Assembly: GCF_037977235.1 (NCBI RefSeq)
Contig: NZ_CP150276.1
Coordinates: 186,001-250,000 of the forward strand
DNA length: 64,000 nt
Direction of reading: 5' to 3'
DNA from: Paenibacillus sp. FSL K6-0276
GTDB taxonomy: Bacteria; Bacillota; Bacilli; Paenibacillales; Paenibacillaceae
Part shown: positions 1 to 10,017 of the stretch, piece after piece
Position numbering within the stretch: the stretch's first letter is position 1
Layout of the letters: every line of letters starts with the position of its first letter
Notes under the pieces: model-generated
Database searches by the model: none
Seen by the model: only the letters and a program-made list of their open reading frames with translations
Told to the model about the DNA's origin: nothing
Translations under genes and position numbers: made by a program

Positions 1-721
1 TGAGCTCAAGATCGGTCTGAAATGTGGAGGTTCGGATGGCCTGTCCGGGATTACTGCTAATCCACTGCTTGGACGTCTGTCTGATTTTATGGCTGCTCAA
101 GGTGGTACAACCGTACTGACTGAAGTTCCTGAAATGTTTGGTGCCGAAAAAATTCTGATGGAACGTGCTGCGGACGAAGTCATATTCCACAAAATTGTTG
201 ATCTCATCAACGACTTCAAGCAGTATTTTATGGACTATAAGCAGCCGGTATATGAAAATCCTTCTCCAGGGAATAAAGCCGGTGGAATTACTACACTCGA
301 GGATAAATCACTGGGCTGCACGCAGAAATCCGGTAACTCTACGGTCATGGATGTGCTCAAGTATGGGGAGCTTATCACTAACAAGGGACTTAATCTCCTT
401 AATGCGCCAGGTAACGATCTTGTGGCTTCCTCTGCACTTGCTGCTGCTGGCTGCCAGTTGGTGATCTTCACTACCGGGCGGGGAACACCATTTGGTACAT
501 TTGTGCCAACGATGAAGGTATCGACGAACACGCCTTTGTATGAAGGTAAGCGTCACTGGATCGATTTTAACGCAGGGGTGTTGGTAGAAGACGGCTCTCC
601 AGATGAGGTTCTGCGCAGCTTCATTAATTACATTATTGATGTGGCCAGCGGCGAATGGGTTAATAATGAGAAGAATAACTTCCGCGAGATTTCTATATTC
701 AAAACAGGAGTAACACTATAA
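1..721 (+). CDS. UxaA-family altronate dehydratase-type hydrolyase, C-terminal part (5' truncated by window)
   Basis: The reading frame is open from base 2 and ends at TAA 719-721, so the gene starts upstream of the window. About 239 residues are visible. They carry features of the C-terminal half of UxaA/altronate dehydratase large subunits: a KCGGSDGLSG segment at the very start, GCTQKSGNS, a NAPGND segment and FTTGRGTPFG. Family members dehydrate sugar acids such as D-altronate to a 2-keto-3-deoxy sugar acid in hexuronate breakdown. Which sugar acid this one uses cannot be told from the fragment. An internal ATG at 89 is not a natural start, since conserved sequence continues upstream. A terminator follows directly. 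Confidence 0.85.
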   Translation, partial: ELKIGLKCGGSDGLSGITANPLLGRLSDFMAAQGGTTVLTEVPEMFGAEKILMERAADEVIFHKIVDLINDFKQYFMDYKQPVYENPSPGNKAGGITTLEDKSLGCTQKSGNSTVMDVLKYGELITNKGLNLLNAPGNDLVASSALAAAGCQLVIFTTGRGTPFGTFVPTMKVSTNTPLYEGKRHWIDFNAGVLVEDGSPDEVLRSFINYIIDVASGEWVNNEKNNFREISIFKTGVTL

Positions 722-736
722 TAAATGATTTATTGC

Positions 737-779
737 GAATCAGGCTGTCCCTTATGCTTTTTAGCGTAGGGGGCCGTTT
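737..779 (+). terminator. Rho-independent terminator of the UxaA-type gene
   Basis: An imperfect GC-rich stem (GGCTGTCCCTTATGC with GCGTAGGGGGCC) is followed by a run of T, 15 bases after the stop codon. Confidence 0.75.
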
Positions 780-840
780 TTTTATTTCACACTATACATA
801 CTTCCTCTTTAAAAGAACGACAATTGCTTTCTTCTGATTT

Positions 841-883
841 AGTGATTGCAATCACTATCGCCCTGTACGGCCTGTGCTAATCT
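841..883 (+). promoter_or_regulatory. Putative Fnr/Crp-type operator with promoter for the DUF1858-DUF438 pair
   Basis: AGTGATTGCAATCACT at 841-856 is a perfect 16-base palindrome and fits the GTGA-N6-TCAC half-site pattern of Crp/Fnr regulators. A weak -10 candidate, TAATCT, lies at 878-883. That places the palindrome centre about 41.5 bases before the expected start site, the usual position for Fnr class II activation. Both downstream proteins belong to families tied to anaerobic or nitrosative metabolism, which suits an oxygen-responsive regulator. The binding protein is inferred. Confidence 0.6.
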
Positions 884-923
884 GTTGTTGAGAATAGTTC
901 TCACATAAAAGGAGAAGAGTCCA

Positions 924-1151
924 ATGGAAAAAATGCTGCGAATGGATGAGTCCATATTCGATATGGTATCACGGCATCCGGAGGTCATTGAGATTATGGT
1001 AGAGCTGGGCTTTAAGGATATCGCTAAGCCTGGCATGCTGCAGACGGCTGGCCGTTTCATGACCTTATCTAAAGGAATCAAGTTGAAGAAAATGGATCTC
1101 GACACCGTGAAGCTAGCATTTGAACAACATGGCTTCGAGATTATGAAATAA
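924..1151 (+). CDS. DUF1858-domain protein
   Basis: This 75-residue protein is a stand-alone DUF1858 domain (segments FDMVSRHPEVIEIM and LGFKDIAKPGM). The domain is found alone or fused to hemerythrin, ScdA/RIC and hybrid-cluster-like proteins, mostly in anaerobic or nitrosative-stress settings; its molecular role is not established. The start ATG follows AAGGAGAAGAG. The gene is 39 bases upstream of the DUF438 gene and probably cotranscribed from the Fnr-like promoter at 841-883. Confidence 0.8.
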   Translation: MEKMLRMDESIFDMVSRHPEVIEIMVELGFKDIAKPGMLQTAGRFMTLSKGIKLKKMDLDTVKLAFEQHGFEIMK

Positions 1152-1190
1152 AGGAAATGATGACCAAATTTCATTAAGGAGAGATCAATA

Positions 1191-2453
1191 ATGAGTGAAC
1201 TGATAAATAACCGCGAGTTTGATGCACCGGAGCAGACTCGTCGCCAAGCCATGCTCAAGGAGATTATTAAAGAACTGCATGCAGGTAAAAGCGTTGAAGA
1301 GGTTAAGGCGCGTTTCGAGGAAGCTGTAGGCGATGTTACCGTAGCGGAAATTTCTGCGATGGAGCATTCATTAATGACCGAAGAGGGAATTCCGGTATCC
1401 GAGGTACAGCGACTTTGTTCGGTGCATACGGCCATCTTTAAAGGTTCTATAGAGCAAATTTACCGTTCCTCTAAGCCTGAGGAGCAGCCAGGGCATCCAG
1501 TACACACCTTCAAGCTAGAAAACCGTGAGATTGAAAGACTTGTGAACTTCCGTTTAGATTTGCATGCTGCCAAATTCCAGAAGAATGACAGCGAGGATAT
1601 GGTCTTCAAGCTACTGGAGGATCTTAGTTTGCTGCTGGATCTAGATAAGCACTACAGTCGAAAAGAAAATCTGTTGTTCCCGTACCTAGAAAAATACGGC
1701 ATTTATGGTCCAACCAAGGTCATGTGGGGAGTCGATGATAATATCCGCCGTATGATTAAAGAGGCTAAAGTAGCGCTCAGCACTTATAACGGAAACGTAT
1801 CAGAAATTGGGATACAACTTACGGAGATCATCAAGGAAGTTAATGAAATGATATTTAAAGAAGAGAACATTCTACTGCCTATGGCACTCGACAAGCTGAC
1901 AGAAGATGAATGGGTCAAAATCGCACGGGAAAGCGATGAGATAGGGTTCTGTCTAACCGCGCCAGAGCAGGAGTGGGTACCCGAGCGTGCCACAGAGCCG
2001 GAAGGCGCCGTAGAACAGGGGGAAGCAGTTGGGGACGCCCCGCAAGAAGGGTTCATCCGTTTTGAGACAGGGCTGTTGTCACTGCATCAGCTGGAGACAG
2101 TACTAAATCATCTGCCAGTAGATCTGACATTTATTGATGAGAATGATGTCGTCCGATATTTTTCACACGGGAAGGAACGTATCTTTGCGCGAACTAAAGC
2201 AGTGATCGGACGCACGGTACAGAACTGTCATCCTCCCCAAAGTGTGCATGTGGTAGAGAAGCTTCTGGAGGACTTCAAGGCGGGTCGTAAAGACGCTGAA
2301 GACTTTTGGATTAACATCAAAGATAAATTTATCTATATCCGTTACTTCGCCGTCCGAGACGAGACAGGCCGGTATATGGGTACTCTGGAGTTTACACAGA
2401 ATATCGCACCAATCCGTGCGCTGGAGGGTCAAAAGCGTATTTTGTCAGAATAA
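1191..2453 (+). CDS. DUF438 / hemerythrin-like / PAS domain protein
   Basis: The 420-residue protein has an N-terminal DUF438 region (about 5-85), a central hemerythrin-like helical region (about 95-235) with His/Glu clusters such as HYSRKENLLFPYLE and a second MIFKEENILLPMA segment, and a C-terminal PAS-like domain (about 290-410). The pattern suggests a sensor for oxygen, NO or redox state through a di-iron or haem centre; the ligand cannot be read from sequence. The start has a good ribosome site (AAGGAGAG). It is the second gene of an apparent operon with the DUF1858 gene. A terminator follows. Confidence 0.8.
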   Translation: MSELINNREFDAPEQTRRQAMLKEIIKELHAGKSVEEVKARFEEAVGDVTVAEISAMEHSLMTEEGIPVSEVQRLCSVHTAIFKGSIEQIYRSSKPEEQPGHPVHTFKLENREIERLVNFRLDLHAAKFQKNDSEDMVFKLLEDLSLLLDLDKHYSRKENLLFPYLEKYGIYGPTKVMWGVDDNIRRMIKEAKVALSTYNGNVSEIGIQLTEIIKEVNEMIFKEENILLPMALDKLTEDEWVKIARESDEIGFCLTAPEQEWVPERATEPEGAVEQGEAVGDAPQEGFIRFETGLLSLHQLETVLNHLPVDLTFIDENDVVRYFSHGKERIFARTKAVIGRTVQNCHPPQSVHVVEKLLEDFKAGRKDAEDFWINIKDKFIYIRYFAVRDETGRYMGTLEFTQNIAPIRALEGQKRILSE

Positions 2454-2495
2454 ATGAGTGTTTTGGGCTATTTTCCAGATAATAATATAGGCAGA

Positions 2496-2530
2496 AGACT
2501 CTCTTACTTAGGCGTAAGGGGGTCTTTTTA
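2496..2530 (+). terminator. Terminator after the DUF438 gene
   Basis: Stem AGACTCTCTTAC pairs with GTAAGGGGGTCT around a TTAGGC loop and is followed by T5. Confidence 0.8.
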
Positions 2531-2662
2531 GAATATAATAGAGTATAGTATTAAAATAAGGAATTCCCGGGTGTGTTGTCTTTCCTTGACCACAGAGGGG
2601 GCTTCTATTATAGTTGGTACTTAGGATTAACTATTTTAGTATAAAAAAAGGTGGCTTGTTAC

Positions 2663-3613
2663 ATGTCTGAGAATATCTACGTTGGCGTGGATTTGGGTGG
2701 AACTGCAATTAAAGTTGGAATCTGCAATGCTGAGGGAACTCTACTGCATACTTACGAGGGACCCACAGGAACTGCAGAAGGTGTCGATACTGTTATCGAT
2801 AATATCGAGAAGTATGTTCGCCAAATTGTGGAGGATTCCCCGTATTCTTGGGATCAGCTTGCAGGTGTAGGAGCGGGCGTAGCAGGGTTCACAAATATTC
2901 GTGAAGGAATTATCATCCTTGCGCCCAACATAGGATTTAAAGATGTGCCGATTCGCTCCATTTTGGAAGATCGCTGGAACAAGCCTGTCAAAATAGACAA
3001 TGATGCGAACGTGGCTGCACTGGGTGAAGCTTGGAGTGGTGCAGGACGCGGGATTGAAAACTGTGTCTGCTATACGCTAGGAACAGGTGTTGGTGGCGGA
3101 ATCATTATCAATGGAAAGATTTATCAAGGTTTTGCGGGTCTAGCAGGTGAGCTTGGCCATATCACTGTAGTGCCAGATCTGGAAGCCATTCAATGTGGTT
3201 GTGGTAGAATGGGATGTTTGGAAACTGTTTCCTCCGCAACAGGAATTATTCGTATGGCTAATGATGCAGTAGCGCGTGGTGACCGTACTTCCCTCTCAAT
3301 GGTAGAGAAGATTGCTGCGAAGGAAGTATTTGATGCGGCTAAGGCTGGCGATGAAGTAGCGATTCGCATAGTGAACCGTGCAGCATACTATCTGGGTAAA
3401 TCTATGGCTTCTGTTGCGGCTGTGCTTAACCCTGAGGTCTTCATCGTTGGTGGCGGTGTGTCTAAGGCTGGAGATATTCTATTTGAAGAAGTTCGTCGTG
3501 TGTTTGCTAAGTTAGCACCGGCTCCGCTTCAGACTGGTGTTTCGATTATTCCTGCTGAGCTTGGGAATGATGCAGGTATTGTTGGTGCTGCAGGCCTTCT
3601 GCTTCGTTCTTAA
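2663..3613 (+). CDS. glcK: ROK-family glucokinase
   Basis: This 316-residue enzyme phosphorylates glucose to glucose-6-phosphate with ATP. The N terminus has the phosphate-binding DLGGT motif. The middle carries GHITV followed by the ROK zinc motif CGCGRMGCLE, and VGGGVSKAG lies near the end. ATG 2663 is chosen over GTG 2651 because AAAGGTGG at 2647-2654 is correctly spaced only for the ATG. It heads a conserved Bacillales gene order (glcK, then rapZ-yvcK-whiA-HPr), 45 bases before rapZ, suggesting cotranscription. Confidence 0.92.
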   Translation: MSENIYVGVDLGGTAIKVGICNAEGTLLHTYEGPTGTAEGVDTVIDNIEKYVRQIVEDSPYSWDQLAGVGAGVAGFTNIREGIIILAPNIGFKDVPIRSILEDRWNKPVKIDNDANVAALGEAWSGAGRGIENCVCYTLGTGVGGGIIINGKIYQGFAGLAGELGHITVVPDLEAIQCGCGRMGCLETVSSATGIIRMANDAVARGDRTSLSMVEKIAAKEVFDAAKAGDEVAIRIVNRAAYYLGKSMASVAAVLNPEVFIVGGGVSKAGDILFEEVRRVFAKLAPAPLQTGVSIIPAELGNDAGIVGAAGLLLRS

Positions 3614-3658
3614 AAGACAGGGAGTATTCATATACTAATTTAGGGAGGGGACGCTTTA

Positions 3659-4558
3659 ATGACCGAATTGGACAATGCTCCAACGGCTGGAGCCACCCTG
3701 ATCATTATTACCGGAATGTCAGGTGCGGGTAAGACAATAGCTGTACAGAGTCTGGAAGACCTAGGGTTCTTCTGTGTCGATAATTTGCCGCCGGTGCTGA
3801 TCCCTAAGTTTGCAGAACTGATTGAGCAGTCGAAGGGTAAGATCGCCAAGGTAGCTCTTGTGATTGACCTGCGCGGTCGGGAATTCTTCACTGCTTTGTC
3901 TGAGTCTCTAGCCTATATCAAAGATGAGTCAACCATTGGTTGTGAAATCTTGTTCTTGGATGCTACGGATTCGGTACTTGTGCAGCGTTACAAGGAAAGC
4001 CGGCGTCATCATCCTTTAGCACCCAAGGGACTTCCGCTTGACGGTATCAAGCTGGAACGTAAAATGCTTGAGGAATTAAAGAATTCAGCCACATTGTGTC
4101 TGGATACTAGCAGTATGAAACCAGTGCAGCTAAAAGAGAAGATTGTATCTCGGTTCTCGCATTTAGGAAAAAGCACACTTTCCGTCAACATTACTTCGTT
4201 CGGATTTAAGTATGGTATTCCTATTGATGCAGACCTTGTCTTCGATGTCCGCTTTTTGCCTAACCCACATTATGTGGACCACTTGCGGCCAAAAACAGGT
4301 CAGGACAGCGATGTCTATGACTATGTAATGAAGTGGCCTGAAACGCAGGTGTTCCTGACCAAACTGCTCGATATGCTTCATTTTCTAATTCCGCAATATC
4401 GTAGGGAAGGTAAATCCCAGATTATTATCGGCATTGGCTGTACGGGCGGCAAACACCGTTCAGTAGCCATTTCTGAATATTTGGGTAAAATGCTGGGCGT
4501 CAGCGAAACGGAATCCGTAGCCGTTAGTCATCGGGATTCCGAGCGTGATCGGCACTAA
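3659..4558 (+). CDS. rapZ: RNase adapter protein RapZ (YvcJ), nucleotide-binding
   Basis: The 299-residue P-loop protein has Walker A GMSGAGKT at residues 19-26 and the conserved C-terminal [13 protein letters not shown] signature. In Escherichia coli the homologue guides RNase E to GlmZ small RNA; in Bacillus subtilis YvcJ is a GTP/ATP-hydrolysing protein linked to competence, with no known RNA target. A strong AGGGAGGGG site precedes the start. The gap to yvcK is 18 bases. Confidence 0.93.
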   Translation: MTELDNAPTAGATLIIITGMSGAGKTIAVQSLEDLGFFCVDNLPPVLIPKFAELIEQSKGKIAKVALVIDLRGREFFTALSESLAYIKDESTIGCEILFLDATDSVLVQRYKESRRHHPLAPKGLPLDGIKLERKMLEELKNSATLCLDTSSMKPVQLKEKIVSRFSHLGKSTLSVNITSFGFKYGIPIDADLVFDVRFLPNPHYVDHLRPKTGQDSDVYDYVMKWPETQVFLTKLLDMLHFLIPQYRREGKSQIIIGIGCTGGKHRSVAISEYLGKMLGVSETESVAVSHRDSERDRH

Positions 4559-4576
4559 TGAGAGAAGGGGTCCATA

Positions 4577-5563
4577 GTGGCTGAAGAACAGAGACAGCGT
4601 CCACGTATCGTCGTTATGGGCGGTGGTACGGGGCTATCTGTCATGCTTCGCGGCTTAAAAGAAAAGCCGCTAGATATTACAGCTATAGTTACCGTAGCGG
4701 ATGATGGAGGAAGCTCGGGTATTTTGCGCAGTGAACTGCAAATGCCTCCTCCTGGGGATATCCGCAACGTATTAACGGCTATGGCTGATGTGGAACCGCT
4801 GATGGCGGATATTATGAGATATCGTTTCAACACGGGTGAAGGCTTGGCAGGCCATAGTCTTGGTAATCTAATCCTTGCTGCGCTCACAGATATATCCGGC
4901 GATTTCGTCACAGCTGTGCGCGAGCTCAGCCGATTATTCGCTGTTCGCGGACGGGTATTGCCCGCTGCAGGGGATGCTGTAGTGTTACGTGCAGAAATGT
5001 CGGACGGCACAATTATCACGGGCGAGTCTAAGATACCGGAAGCCGGCGGGATCATCAAACGGGTATCTTTGGAACCTGCTGATGTGGAACCGTTGCCTGA
5101 AGCCCTGGAAGCGATTCGAAATGCGGATGCGATTCTTTTGGGTCCAGGGAGTCTATATACGAGCATTCTTCCGAACCTACTTGTTCCGAAGTTAGCAGAA
5201 GCGGTTGTATCTTCTGATGCAATCAAAATCTTTGTCTGCAATGTAATGACTCAGCCTGGTGAAACGGATAATTATACCGTAAATGACCATCTACAAGCAG
5301 TATATGATCATATTGGGATTCATTTATTTGATTATGTTATTGTTAATGACGGCGTAATTCCAGAGCAGGTTCAGACGAAATACGCGGAAAAGGGTGCACG
5401 CCCGGTACAGCTCGACAAGGATGTACTGGATGGCAGTGGATACAAAGTCATAGCGGATAAGCTAGTGTTATTCCGAACTTATTTAAGGCATGATACCGAT
5501 AAGCTTAGTCATCATATCTACCAGCTTGTGCAAGATTGGATAAATAGAAACCCTAGGGTATAA
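4577..5563 (+). CDS. yvcK: YvcK/CofD-like protein (gluconeogenesis factor, UDP-sugar binding)
   Basis: The 328-residue protein of the CofD-like family has the N-terminal GGGTGLS loop (residues 15-21), VADDGGSSG, the PGDIRN segment and LGPGSLYTSILPNL. In B. subtilis YvcK binds UDP-GlcNAc and is needed for growth on gluconeogenic carbon and for correct placement of PBP1. The GTG start follows GAGAAGGGG. It lies in the conserved rapZ-yvcK-whiA order. Confidence 0.93.
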   Translation: MAEEQRQRPRIVVMGGGTGLSVMLRGLKEKPLDITAIVTVADDGGSSGILRSELQMPPPGDIRNVLTAMADVEPLMADIMRYRFNTGEGLAGHSLGNLILAALTDISGDFVTAVRELSRLFAVRGRVLPAAGDAVVLRAEMSDGTIITGESKIPEAGGIIKRVSLEPADVEPLPEALEAIRNADAILLGPGSLYTSILPNLLVPKLAEAVVSSDAIKIFVCNVMTQPGETDNYTVNDHLQAVYDHIGIHLFDYVIVNDGVIPEQVQTKYAEKGARPVQLDKDVLDGSGYKVIADKLVLFRTYLRHDTDKLSHHIYQLVQDWINRNPRV

Positions 5564-5609
5564 CTTATATATATGAATGACGTACTTATTTCAGAAAGAG
5601 GTGAGACCC

Positions 5610-6539
5610 TTGTCTTTTGCGGCCCTTACCAAAAAAGAGCTGACGATGGTGGAGAGTGAACCCTGTTGTGAGAAGGCGGAAATGTCAGCACTTATCCGTA
5701 TGAATGGATCTGTGCAGCTTTCAAGCAAAAAGGTTATTCTCGACATTTCGACGGAGAACGCCGCGATTGCAAGGCGGGTATATTCTTTACTTAAGAAATA
5801 TTACCAGGTCCATATTGAGCTACTCGTGCGTAAAAAAATGCGTTTGAAGAAAAATAACGTTTATATCGTCAGAATCCCTAGTCGCGTACAGGAGATCTTA
5901 AATGATCTCAGAATTGTGTCCGAAGGATTTATTTTTACCGACGGTATTGATGAAGCGATTGTTGGGAATAACTGCTGTAAGCGTGCTTATTTGCGCGGTG
6001 CCTTTCTGGCGGGTGGATCCGTTAATAATCCGGAGGGTTCCTCTTACCATTTGGAGATTTCCTCAATGTATGAGGAACATTGTAAAGCGCTAGTCGATTT
6101 AGCAGGTGAATTCCACCTAAACGCACGCTGCATTGAACGTAAAAAAGGGTTCATTCTATACATTAAAGAAGGCGAGAAGATTATCGAATTCTTAAGTTTG
6201 ATCGGGGCGCACCAAGCGTTGTTCAAATTTGAGGATGTAAGAATTATGCGTGATATGCGTAATTCCGTGAATCGGATCGTGAACTGCGAGACCGCGAATC
6301 TCAACAAAACGATAAGTGCCGCGGTGCGGCAGATTGAGAATATCAAGCTGCTGCAGCGAGAAGTGGGACTGGAGAGCTTACCGGATAAACTGCGAGAAGT
6401 TGCAGAAATTCGAATGGCACATCCAGATATCAACCTTAAAGAGGTTGGTGAAATGCTGAAAGGTACAGTCAGTAAGTCGGGAGTAAATCATCGACTTCGT
6501 AAGATTGATGAACTGGCGGACAAGGTTCGAGGCGGCTAG
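5610..6539 (+). CDS. whiA: DNA-binding protein WhiA
   Basis: WhiA joins an N-terminal LAGLIDADG homing-endonuclease-like domain to a C-terminal helix-turn-helix. It affects cell division and chromosome segregation in Firmicutes and sporulation in actinomycetes. Conserved segments include [30 protein letters not shown] and the HTH around [13 protein letters not shown]. The upstream ATG 5577 would add 11 residues unlike the family N terminus. TTG 5610 matches the usual length and follows AAAGAGGTGAG, so it is preferred (309 residues). Confidence 0.88.
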   Translation: MSFAALTKKELTMVESEPCCEKAEMSALIRMNGSVQLSSKKVILDISTENAAIARRVYSLLKKYYQVHIELLVRKKMRLKKNNVYIVRIPSRVQEILNDLRIVSEGFIFTDGIDEAIVGNNCCKRAYLRGAFLAGGSVNNPEGSSYHLEISSMYEEHCKALVDLAGEFHLNARCIERKKGFILYIKEGEKIIEFLSLIGAHQALFKFEDVRIMRDMRNSVNRIVNCETANLNKTISAAVRQIENIKLLQREVGLESLPDKLREVAEIRMAHPDINLKEVGEMLKGTVSKSGVNHRLRKIDELADKVRGG

Positions 6540-6636
6540 TCACTTTTTTTCTAGTGTGGTTTACGTTATAATGATATAATAATATAAAATTAATGTGAAA
6601 TTTTTGGGGAGATCTCAATTAGGGGGTAAGCGTTTC

Positions 6637-6906
6637 ATGACAAAGCACCCGGTAGTTGTTCGGTTGAAGACAGGGCTACACGCTCGACCGGCAGCATTGT
6701 TTGTGCAAGAAGCTAACAAGTTTTCGTCGGAGATTTTCGTGGAAAAAGACGATAAAAAAGTAAACGCCAAAAGTATTATGGGTATTATGAGCCTAGCGAT
6801 CAGTTCCGGCACGGAGATCTATATCAGCGCGGATGGTGCAGACGCGGATCAAGCTGTAAACGCTTTGACGAGTCTCGTTAGCAAAGAAGAGCTTGAGAAC
6901 CAATAA
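6637..6906 (+). CDS. HPr-family phosphocarrier protein at the crh locus
   Basis: The 89-residue HPr-fold protein has TGLHARPAA with His at position 15, the residue phosphorylated by enzyme I in true HPr, and a Ser in KSIMGIMS equivalent to HPr Ser46, the HPr kinase target. In B. subtilis the gene after yvcJ-yvcK-whiA is crh, whose product has Gln at position 15. This protein therefore sits at the crh position but keeps HPr chemistry, so no symbol is assigned. ATG 6637 after AGGGGGT is chosen; the frame also opens upstream at 6595. A terminator follows. Confidence 0.88.
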   Translation: MTKHPVVVRLKTGLHARPAALFVQEANKFSSEIFVEKDDKKVNAKSIMGIMSLAISSGTEIYISADGADADQAVNALTSLVSKEELENQ

Positions 6907-6936
6907 TCTTTTGAAATGACTTTTTATCGCATGACT

Positions 6937-6960
6937 AAAAAGCCCCTAGGGGCTTTTTTT
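6937..6960 (+). terminator. Terminator of the rapZ-yvcK-whiA-HPr cluster
   Basis: AAAAAGCCCC pairs with GGGGCTTTTTTT in a compact stem-loop with a T7 tract. Confidence 0.9.
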
Positions 6961-7055
6961 AATACAAAAAAATAGATTTAGCCGTGCAACATTTACCAAA
7001 AAGACTCGTCTAGAGGATAATAACAAATTACAAAAATTGAAAGGGGCTGGCTAAT

Positions 7056-7811
7056 ATGAAAGGTTTGGTAAAGAAAATCGGTTCAGTGTTGATCGTAGGG
7101 AGTTTGTTAATTGGAGGGATCAGCATGAGTGGTGTCTTCCAAGGTCCTGCAAAGGCTTACGCAGATGATGTGCAGAAAAATGTCGTTAGTGTAGTAGGTA
7201 AAGGTGAATTGTCCATCAAGCCGGATATTGTATACTTGTCCATCGGTGTGGATACTACGGCTACAACCGCGCAAGAAGCGCAAAAAACAAATGCTGCTAA
7301 AATCCAAAAGATCACTACACTACTGAAAGGGACTTGGAAAATCGCAGATAAGGATATTCAAAGTACCCAATTCTATGTGCAACCCAACTATAGTTATAGC
7401 GAAAAAGAAGGACAGCAAGTGAAAGGATACAACGCGAATCATACACTGTTAGTGTCTTATAGAGATCTGACCAAGGTTGGTGAATTGCTAGACGCTGCAT
7501 CTGCGGCGGGGGCAAATAATATCGGAAATGCACGTTTTTCCGTGGAAGATACTTCTGCCTTTGAAGCTCAGGTGATTGAAAAGGCGATGGCGAACGCAGA
7601 TGTTAAAGCAGGAGCTATTGCTAAGGCAGCTAAACGTAGCTTGGGTCAAGTAATCACAGTCAGCCAAATTGATGGCAATGTCACTCCGGTTTATTTTGAA
7701 CAGAATCTAAAAATGGAAATGGCTGCAGCAGATGCTGGTGCAAGCACGTCCGTTCAACCGGGAGTAGTTAAAGTTACAACACAGCTGAGCGTGATGTATG
7801 AATTGAAATAG
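7056..7811 (+). CDS. Secreted SIMPL (DUF541) domain protein
   Basis: This 251-residue protein has a signal peptide (Lys-rich start, hydrophobic stretch, probable cleavage near AKAYA-DD at about residue 36). The remainder is a SIMPL/DUF541 domain (VVSVVGKGELSIKPD, DIQSTQFYVQPNY, and a C-terminal KVTTQLSVMYEL). The family covers periplasmic or surface proteins related to E. coli YggE and mouse SIMPL; their biochemical role is poorly known, with some links to oxidative stress. It is monocistronic, with its own ribosome site (GAAAGGGG) and terminator. Confidence 0.85.
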   Translation: MKGLVKKIGSVLIVGSLLIGGISMSGVFQGPAKAYADDVQKNVVSVVGKGELSIKPDIVYLSIGVDTTATTAQEAQKTNAAKIQKITTLLKGTWKIADKDIQSTQFYVQPNYSYSEKEGQQVKGYNANHTLLVSYRDLTKVGELLDAASAAGANNIGNARFSVEDTSAFEAQVIEKAMANADVKAGAIAKAAKRSLGQVITVSQIDGNVTPVYFEQNLKMEMAAADAGASTSVQPGVVKVTTQLSVMYELK

Positions 7812-7837
7812 TAACAGAACTAGATGATTGCAGAGAG

Positions 7838-7884
7838 GAGAGGTGATCTTCCACTAGTAATAGTGGGGGACGCCTCTTTTTTTA
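7838..7884 (+). terminator. Terminator of the SIMPL gene, target of the adjacent intron
   Basis: AGAGGTGATCTTCCACTA pairs with TAGTGGGGGACGCCTCT, followed by T7. The group II intron begins within a few bases of the T tract. Confidence 0.85.
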
Positions 7885-8245
7885 TGTGTGGCGTGCCCAG
7901 AGGCACGCATTATCTAGTTGGTGAAAGTCCAATCAAAGGAGGGGCCAAGCCACCTTTGTAGCTAGGATGCTTACGCATGGCGAAATCTGTGTGTAAAAGC
8001 GCATCGACAAAAGTACCGGTCAGAGACCGGGCGAGCAACAACCCAGGCCGCAACATGAAGTGAATCCTGCCGCGTCGTCAAAAAGGCCCTGCAAAGGGGA
8101 AGAGAGGCTGCCGAGTCTCGCGCATATAGACGAAGGCCAAGGAAGCTGTAAAGAACTTGGGTCAACAGTGAAGAATCCTCCGGCGTATAGGGAACGGCAT
8201 GGGCTGAAAGATAATGCAGTGAACTGGGGAGACCCTCCCCTGCAC

Positions 8246-8279
<34 letters not shown>

Positions 8280-8436
8280 CCCGTAAAGAGACATTCTATA
8301 AGCCTAAAAGGTGAAGTGAATGGTCTGCAGGAAGGGAGTCCGAGGGGCTCATAGTACCGAAGAACCTAAGGACAACATAACCTTAGGGAGGGAAGGAGCC
8401 CTGCTTTGTTTATACTTTTGGAGGAGGTACGAGTGA

Positions 8437-9729
8437 GTGAATGCCAAAGGGCTAACGACACCAAAGGAAAAAGTTCAACAACTCCAAGAAAAGCTAGGTC
8501 ATGCGGCCAAGGAGAACAAAAAGCGTAAATTCCATGCGTTGTATGACAAGATTTATCGGTGGGATGTACTGTGTGAAGCGTGGAAACGAGTGAAAGCCAA
8601 TAAGGGTGCCGCAGGAATAGATGCGGTGACGCTAGCAGATATTGAGGAACAAGGAGAAACACCGTTTCTCAAGGCATGTGAGCGAGAGCTCAAAGAAGGC
8701 AACTACCATCCACAACCTGTACGGAGACACTATATCCCGAAGAAAGACGGGAAGCAAAGGCCACTGGGTATACCCACCGTACGCGATCGAGTCATACAGA
8801 TGGCAACCAAACTCGTGATTGAGCCCATCTTTGAAGCAGACTTTGAGGAAGTATCCTTCGGATTTCGTCCGAAACGAAGTGCTAAAGGTGCGTTGGATAG
8901 AATCCGAAAAGCCTGCAACCGTAAAGGAAATTGGGTAGTCGACGTCGATATCCAAGGCTACTTCGACAATATTAATCAAGAGAAGCTAATGAAATTGGTA
9001 CAGATGCGTATCAATGACAGGCGGATACTTAAAATAATACGAAAGTGGCTGAGTGCAGGAGTTTTGGAAGAAGGAACGGTAAGACGTTCGGATTTAGGGA
9101 CACCGCAAGGAGGAGTGATTTCACCGCTCCTTGCGAATATCTATCTAAATTACTTCGACCAACTCTGGGAGAAACACGGAAAAGGAATAGGAGAACTCAC
9201 GAGGTATGCAGACGACTTTGTAGTGGTTTGCAAAACCAAAAAGGACGCAGAACATGCGTATAAGCTTATACGTACGATTATGGAACGTCTGGAGTTGACC
9301 CTACACCCGACCAAAACTCGCATTGTAGGATTGTGGACAGGAAACGAAGGATTCGATTTCTTAGGCATGCACCACCGGAAAACCAAAGCAGAAACATCCC
9401 AAGGTAAGGTGTACTACACCACGCAGCAGTGGCTAACACAGAAGGCAGAGGAACGTATTCGTGAGGTGGTCAAAGAAAGATTGGCACCGCCGAGCATGCG
9501 TTCAAGATCGTTCGAGGAACATGTAGAATGGCTCAATCCCAAGATTCAAGGATGGAGAAATTATTACTACACGAACTATAGCCAAAAGAAGTTAGCAAAA
9601 CTAGACTGGTATATTTTGGGGCGGTTAACACGGTGGTATGCAAAGAAGAGACAACGCAAAAGATGGATAGGTTCATTATCTGAGGTTAAATATATCGCCT
9701 TACAACATGGACTTAAAACGCTATTGTAA
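8437..9729 (+). CDS. Group II intron-encoded reverse transcriptase/maturase
   Basis: The 430-residue protein has the reverse transcriptase core ([60 protein letters not shown], catalytic RYADDFVV) and a maturase (X) region with [13 protein letters not shown]. The protein ends with no HNH endonuclease domain, as in class C introns. Start is GTG 8437 after GGAGGAGGT; the nearby GTG 8433 and ATG 8441 are out of frame. The catalytic YADD is intact, so the protein may be active. Confidence 0.93.
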   Translation: MNAKGLTTPKEKVQQLQEKLGHAAKENKKRKFHALYDKIYRWDVLCEAWKRVKANKGAAGIDAVTLADIEEQGETPFLKACERELKEGNYHPQPVRRHYIPKKDGKQRPLGIPTVRDRVIQMATKLVIEPIFEADFEEVSFGFRPKRSAKGALDRIRKACNRKGNWVVDVDIQGYFDNINQEKLMKLVQMRINDRRILKIIRKWLSAGVLEEGTVRRSDLGTPQGGVISPLLANIYLNYFDQLWEKHGKGIGELTRYADDFVVVCKTKKDAEHAYKLIRTIMERLELTLHPTKTRIVGLWTGNEGFDFLGMHHRKTKAETSQGKVYYTTQQWLTQKAEERIREVVKERLAPPSMRSRSFEEHVEWLNPKIQGWRNYYYTNYSQKKLAKLDWYILGRLTRWYAKKRQRKRWIGSLSEVKYIALQHGLKTLL

Positions 9730-10017
9730 TCCGCACGCCCATGAATGACGAACATCGGAAAGCCGTATGAGGGAAAACCTCACGTACGGTTTGATGAGGA
9801 GGGGCTGAATTTATTCAGCCCTTTACTCTAGAAATATCTATAATTTTTTTTGATGATGAATACCTCACAAGAATTAGTACGTAAATCGGGCGTAGGTTTA
9901 CCAAATAAATAGAGAAATCGTAACCGTGGGTGTTAGCACTGGACATCTCCCCCTTACCAGAGTCATCTCTAATTCATATGCTAAAGGGAGTAACTAGTTT
10001 ATGAACGGGGGAGAGCT

